This document shows, piece after piece, positions 5,959 to 8,378 of a stretch of 8,378 nucleotides of DNA. Position 1 is the stretch's first letter; every line of letters begins with the position of its first letter. The translations under genes were made by a program, and so were the position numbers. The notes below the pieces were generated by a model that worked only from the letters and a program-made list of their open reading frames with translations, did no database searches and had not been told where the DNA came from. Location: the NCBI GenBank assembly GCA_002344565.1, contig DDTZ01000212.1, positions 9,206 to 17,583 on the forward strand. Direction: 5' to 3'. Source of the DNA: Bdellovibrionaceae bacterium UBA2351. Its GTDB lineage: Bacteria; Bdellovibrionota; Bdellovibrionia; Bdellovibrionales; Bdellovibrionaceae.

Positions 5959-6784
5959 TTCACTTCGTGCACACTGGGCCGTTTGGTTATTTCCGATAAT
6001 CGCAATCATTATCTGCGGTTGGTTGTTTTACGATTCAGTTCAAAAACGTGGCCCAATAATAAAAATCATGTTCAGTGATGCATCAGGCCTACAGGCCGAG
6101 AAAACTCAAATCCGTTTTCGCGGAGTTAGCATCGGCTACGTCAAAAATATCGTAATATCTGAGGACACCAAGGATGTCATCGCCACTGTTCACTTGCAAA
6201 AAGAAGCAGAACAATTTGCAAGAGTCGGAACCAAATTCTGGATAGTCAGTCCCAAAGTTACCTTTAATGGGATTTCCGGATTAGAAACATTATTCGAAGG
6301 TACTTACATTGCGGCACTTCCCGGCTCGCCCAATGCTGATAGACAAGGCGAGTTCAATGCGTCCATTAGCAACGAGACGACGGACTCGGATGAAAATATG
6401 ACTCCCTATTACTTGGAAGCAGAGAACGTCGAATCCATTGGAGTTGGCGACACAATCACATTTAGAGGCATAAATGTGGGTAGCGTTTCTAAGGTGACAC
6501 TTAATAAAACAGCTCAGCTCGCGCTCGTTCAAATTAATATTCAGAACCGCTATGTGAAACTAGTTCGCTCAAACACAGTATTTTGGAGAAAAGTGGGAAT
6601 CCAAGCCGATTTAGGCTTGTTTGGGTCTAAGGTAAAAGTGAGTTCCATCGAATCCATAATGAAGGGCGGAGTCGAATTCTTCACTCCGGACCAAGCCGGC
6701 GAGCGAGCTAAATGGGGTACACGTTTCGTCTTAAATGCGGCTCCACCAAAAGGATATGAAAAGTGGAATCCCGAAATAAACTAA
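5930..6784 (+). CDS. pqiB: MCE-domain lipid transport protein, PqiB-like with two MCE domains
   Basis: This is a periplasmic MCE protein anchored in the inner membrane, expected to form a hexameric ring stack that passes lipids with PqiA. ATG 5930 follows GGAAAGAGA, inside the end of pqiA. The 284 residues hold a short cytoplasmic tail, a TM anchor (15-36, AVWLFPIIAIIICGWLFYDS), then MCE domain 1 (about 43-132) and MCE domain 2 (about 160-255). Each has the hallmark FRG(V/I)xxGxVxxV: FRGVSIGYVKNI and FRGINVGSVSKV. The ISGLETLFEGTYIAALPG segment (115-132) is the PqiB-type pore-loop region. E. coli PqiB has three MCE domains and a long C-terminal helical needle (about 546 residues). Here the third domain and the needle are missing and the protein ends naturally (KWNPEIN, TAA). 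No PqiC lipoprotein follows. Family placement is firm; the symbol is by homology and the shorter architecture may merit its own name. Confidence 0.88.
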   Translation: MAKFTQQKINSLRAHWAVWLFPIIAIIICGWLFYDSVQKRGPIIKIMFSDASGLQAEKTQIRFRGVSIGYVKNIVISEDTKDVIATVHLQKEAEQFARVGTKFWIVSPKVTFNGISGLETLFEGTYIAALPGSPNADRQGEFNASISNETTDSDENMTPYYLEAENVESIGVGDTITFRGINVGSVSKVTLNKTAQLALVQINIQNRYVKLVRSNTVFWRKVGIQADLGLFGSKVKVSSIESIMKGGVEFFTPDQAGERAKWGTRFVLNAAPPKGYEKWNPEIN

Positions 6785-6822
6785 TTTGCTTTATTCAATT
6801 TCGCAAACTATAAAGATGCCCT

Positions 6823-8378
6823 ATGCAGTACAAGAAGAGGTTGCAGAACTTCGTAATAAATGATCCTACAAAGATCGTCACTATTTGGCGGGAAGAGCGC
6901 GCATATCGCGTCGGCAGAGCATTGTCTTATGCAGGTATTTTAATTTCTATAGTTGCAATTGCAGCGGATTCGCTGTGGAGCTCGCTTACCGTTATTTTAG
7001 CTGATTTCGTCCTACTACTAGGATGTTTAATATCAGCCTATTGGACGATCGTACCCAAACGACCTCGTTATTTTTGGCTTCCTCTTTTTATTGGTTTTTG
7101 GATATGCTTGATACCTAGTTTTTTGGATACTGGTGGCATCAACAGCCCGCTATTTGCAACCGGCGTACTGTCATTGTATATTTTAGGTTCCGTCCTGGAT
7201 TCTAAAGATAGATCTTTAGTTTATCTTTCCTTCGCATTCATACATTTTCCGATTTTCTATTTCTTAGGATTTTTTTTTCCACTGTATAAGGTTCCACCAA
7301 TGCCCCCCGAGCTCACATTTGTCGCCAATTCAGCGGCTTTATTTGGAATATTCGTTTGCATAAAATCAATGATCAAGTCTGAGCATGATTTATCTTTAGA
7401 ATTTTCGGAACGTTATAAGGAGCTGATCAGGACGGAAGAGGAATTGAAAAATCGTGAAATGCAATTACGAGAAGCTCAGACTATCGGACAAATTGGCAGT
7501 TGGGACTGGAATATCCGCGCCGATCGAATTTCTTGGTCAGATGAACTTTTTAGAATTTTTGATATATCCAAAGACAGTTTTGATCCGTCTTTTAAAGGCT
7601 ACCTAAGTAGGCTCAACCCTGAACTACGCGAGAAAATTCTGAAAATGATCAATCACTCCATTGAAACCGGAGAAGACTATATATTTGAGAATAAAATTAC
7701 TACCCAACATGGTATTCGCTATATTTTTAGTCGTGGTCGGGTCGTGAAAGATTCTCAAGGTAGTGTTTATAAGTTAGTGGGCACCTCCCAAGACATTACC
7801 GAACGTAAGCTAATCGAAGCCCAATTGACAGATGCACGGCTCAGCTTAGAAAGACGAGTAGAAGAGCGCACCTTGCAGCTCGCACAAAGTTTCAAGCGCG
7901 AAAAAATTGCTAAAGAAATTGCAGAAAGCGCTAGCCAAGCCAAAATGCAATTTTTAGCTAATATGAGCCATGAAATACGTACGCCCATGAATTCAATTTT
8001 AGGTTTTTCAGAATTATTGGCGGCACAAGAAACCAACCCGCTATCCCACGACTATATCCATCGAATACGCTCAAACGGAAAACAACTTTTACGGTTAATT
8101 GATGATATTTTGGATTTATCTAAGTTCGAAGCCGGCCAAGTTCCCATACATAAATCACCAATAAATTTGAAGTTACTCATAGATGAAACTGTAAATTCTT
8201 TTTTGCCCTCACTGAGTAAAAAAGGTTTAGATTTAAATATCACCTATCATGGAGACGCTATCCCGAATGTACTAACGGATTCCCATCGCATCAGTCAGGT
8301 ACTAAATAACTTGCTTAGCAATTCAATTAAATTCTCAGAGAAAGGGGTGATTGCAATAAAAGTTACAGCAAATAATTT
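6823..8378 (+). CDS. Membrane PAS sensor histidine kinase, 3' end outside the window
   Basis: Translation from ATG 6823 stays open for 518 codons to the window edge. An in-frame TAA at 6811 makes this the first possible start, with a weak AAAGA site (6812-6816). Domains in order: a short basic tail; six membrane helices at about 33-49, 53-77, 82-101, 107-125, 131-152 and 163-181; and a charged helix linker to 215. A PAS domain spans about 216-326 (IGQIGSWDWNIRADRISWSDELF, ending GTSQDITERK), followed by a long coiled coil (328-372). The dimerisation/phosphoacceptor helix carries MSHEIRTPMNS with His383. An ATP-binding domain starts near 450, with N-box VLNNLLSNSIKFSEKG (Asn496 and Asn500). 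The loop after TM3 contains TGGINSPL (103-110), resembling the GGxxNPF quinone-binding loop of RegB-type kinases. The kinase core type usually continues into a receiver domain, so this may be a hybrid kinase. It begins 38 nt after pqiB, same strand, with no terminator between. Confidence 0.9.
   Translation, partial: MQYKKRLQNFVINDPTKIVTIWREERAYRVGRALSYAGILISIVAIAADSLWSSLTVILADFVLLLGCLISAYWTIVPKRPRYFWLPLFIGFWICLIPSFLDTGGINSPLFATGVLSLYILGSVLDSKDRSLVYLSFAFIHFPIFYFLGFFFPLYKVPPMPPELTFVANSAALFGIFVCIKSMIKSEHDLSLEFSERYKELIRTEEELKNREMQLREAQTIGQIGSWDWNIRADRISWSDELFRIFDISKDSFDPSFKGYLSRLNPELREKILKMINHSIETGEDYIFENKITTQHGIRYIFSRGRVVKDSQGSVYKLVGTSQDITERKLIEAQLTDARLSLERRVEERTLQLAQSFKREKIAKEIAESASQAKMQFLANMSHEIRTPMNSILGFSELLAAQETNPLSHDYIHRIRSNGKQLLRLIDDILDLSKFEAGQVPIHKSPINLKLLIDETVNSFLPSLSKKGLDLNITYHGDAIPNVLTDSHRISQVLNNLLSNSIKFSEKGVIAIKVTANN

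Overview
The window looks like chromosomal DNA from a Gram-negative predatory-type bacterium, most likely Bdellovibrionota with moderately low GC. The evidence is indirect. There is a lipoprotein with an F-Q-N-C lipobox (a form I associate from memory with Bdellovibrio), a small outer-membrane barrel ending in phenylalanine, an MCE/PqiB protein (so an outer membrane is present), AT-rich intergenic DNA, and TTG or GTG starts at some genes. I see no rRNA, tRNA, insertion sequence, CRISPR array or phage gene. The region is a mosaic of short housekeeping and envelope operons.

Layout. Positions 1-1042 (minus strand) hold an uncharacterised basic, helix-rich protein followed by the N-terminal part of an AI-2E-family (PerM-like) membrane protein that runs off the left edge. 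A perfect 9-bp hairpin lies between them. Positions 1043-1187 are a divergent control region with an inverted repeat and a candidate promoter whose spacer is a near-palindrome. Positions 1188-2986 (plus strand) hold an exported PQQ-dependent aldose/sorbosone dehydrogenase and uracil-DNA glycosylase, 2 nt apart. Positions 2987-4447 (minus strand) hold a cysteine-containing lipoprotein and a small beta-barrel protein. Positions 4554-5156 (minus strand) are the remains of a class I SAM-dependent methyltransferase that has lost two internal blocks and changes frame at both. Positions 5329-8378 (plus strand) hold a compact paraquat-inducible (Pqi) type lipid-transport pair, a single-unit PqiA overlapping a two-MCE-domain PqiB, and then a six-TM PAS histidine kinase that runs off the right edge.

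How the genes may work together. pqiA and pqiB are translationally overlapped and should form one inner-membrane/periplasmic lipid-handling complex. The sensor kinase starts 38 nt downstream with no visible terminator, so it may share their transcript and could report envelope or redox state. The dehydrogenase and ung are probably co-transcribed, although their functions are unrelated. The lipoprotein and barrel are both envelope proteins of unknown role.

No clearly new defence or mobile system is visible. The points most worth checking are the reduced Pqi locus with its adjacent kinase, the doubly deleted methyltransferase, and three inverted repeats at gene starts.
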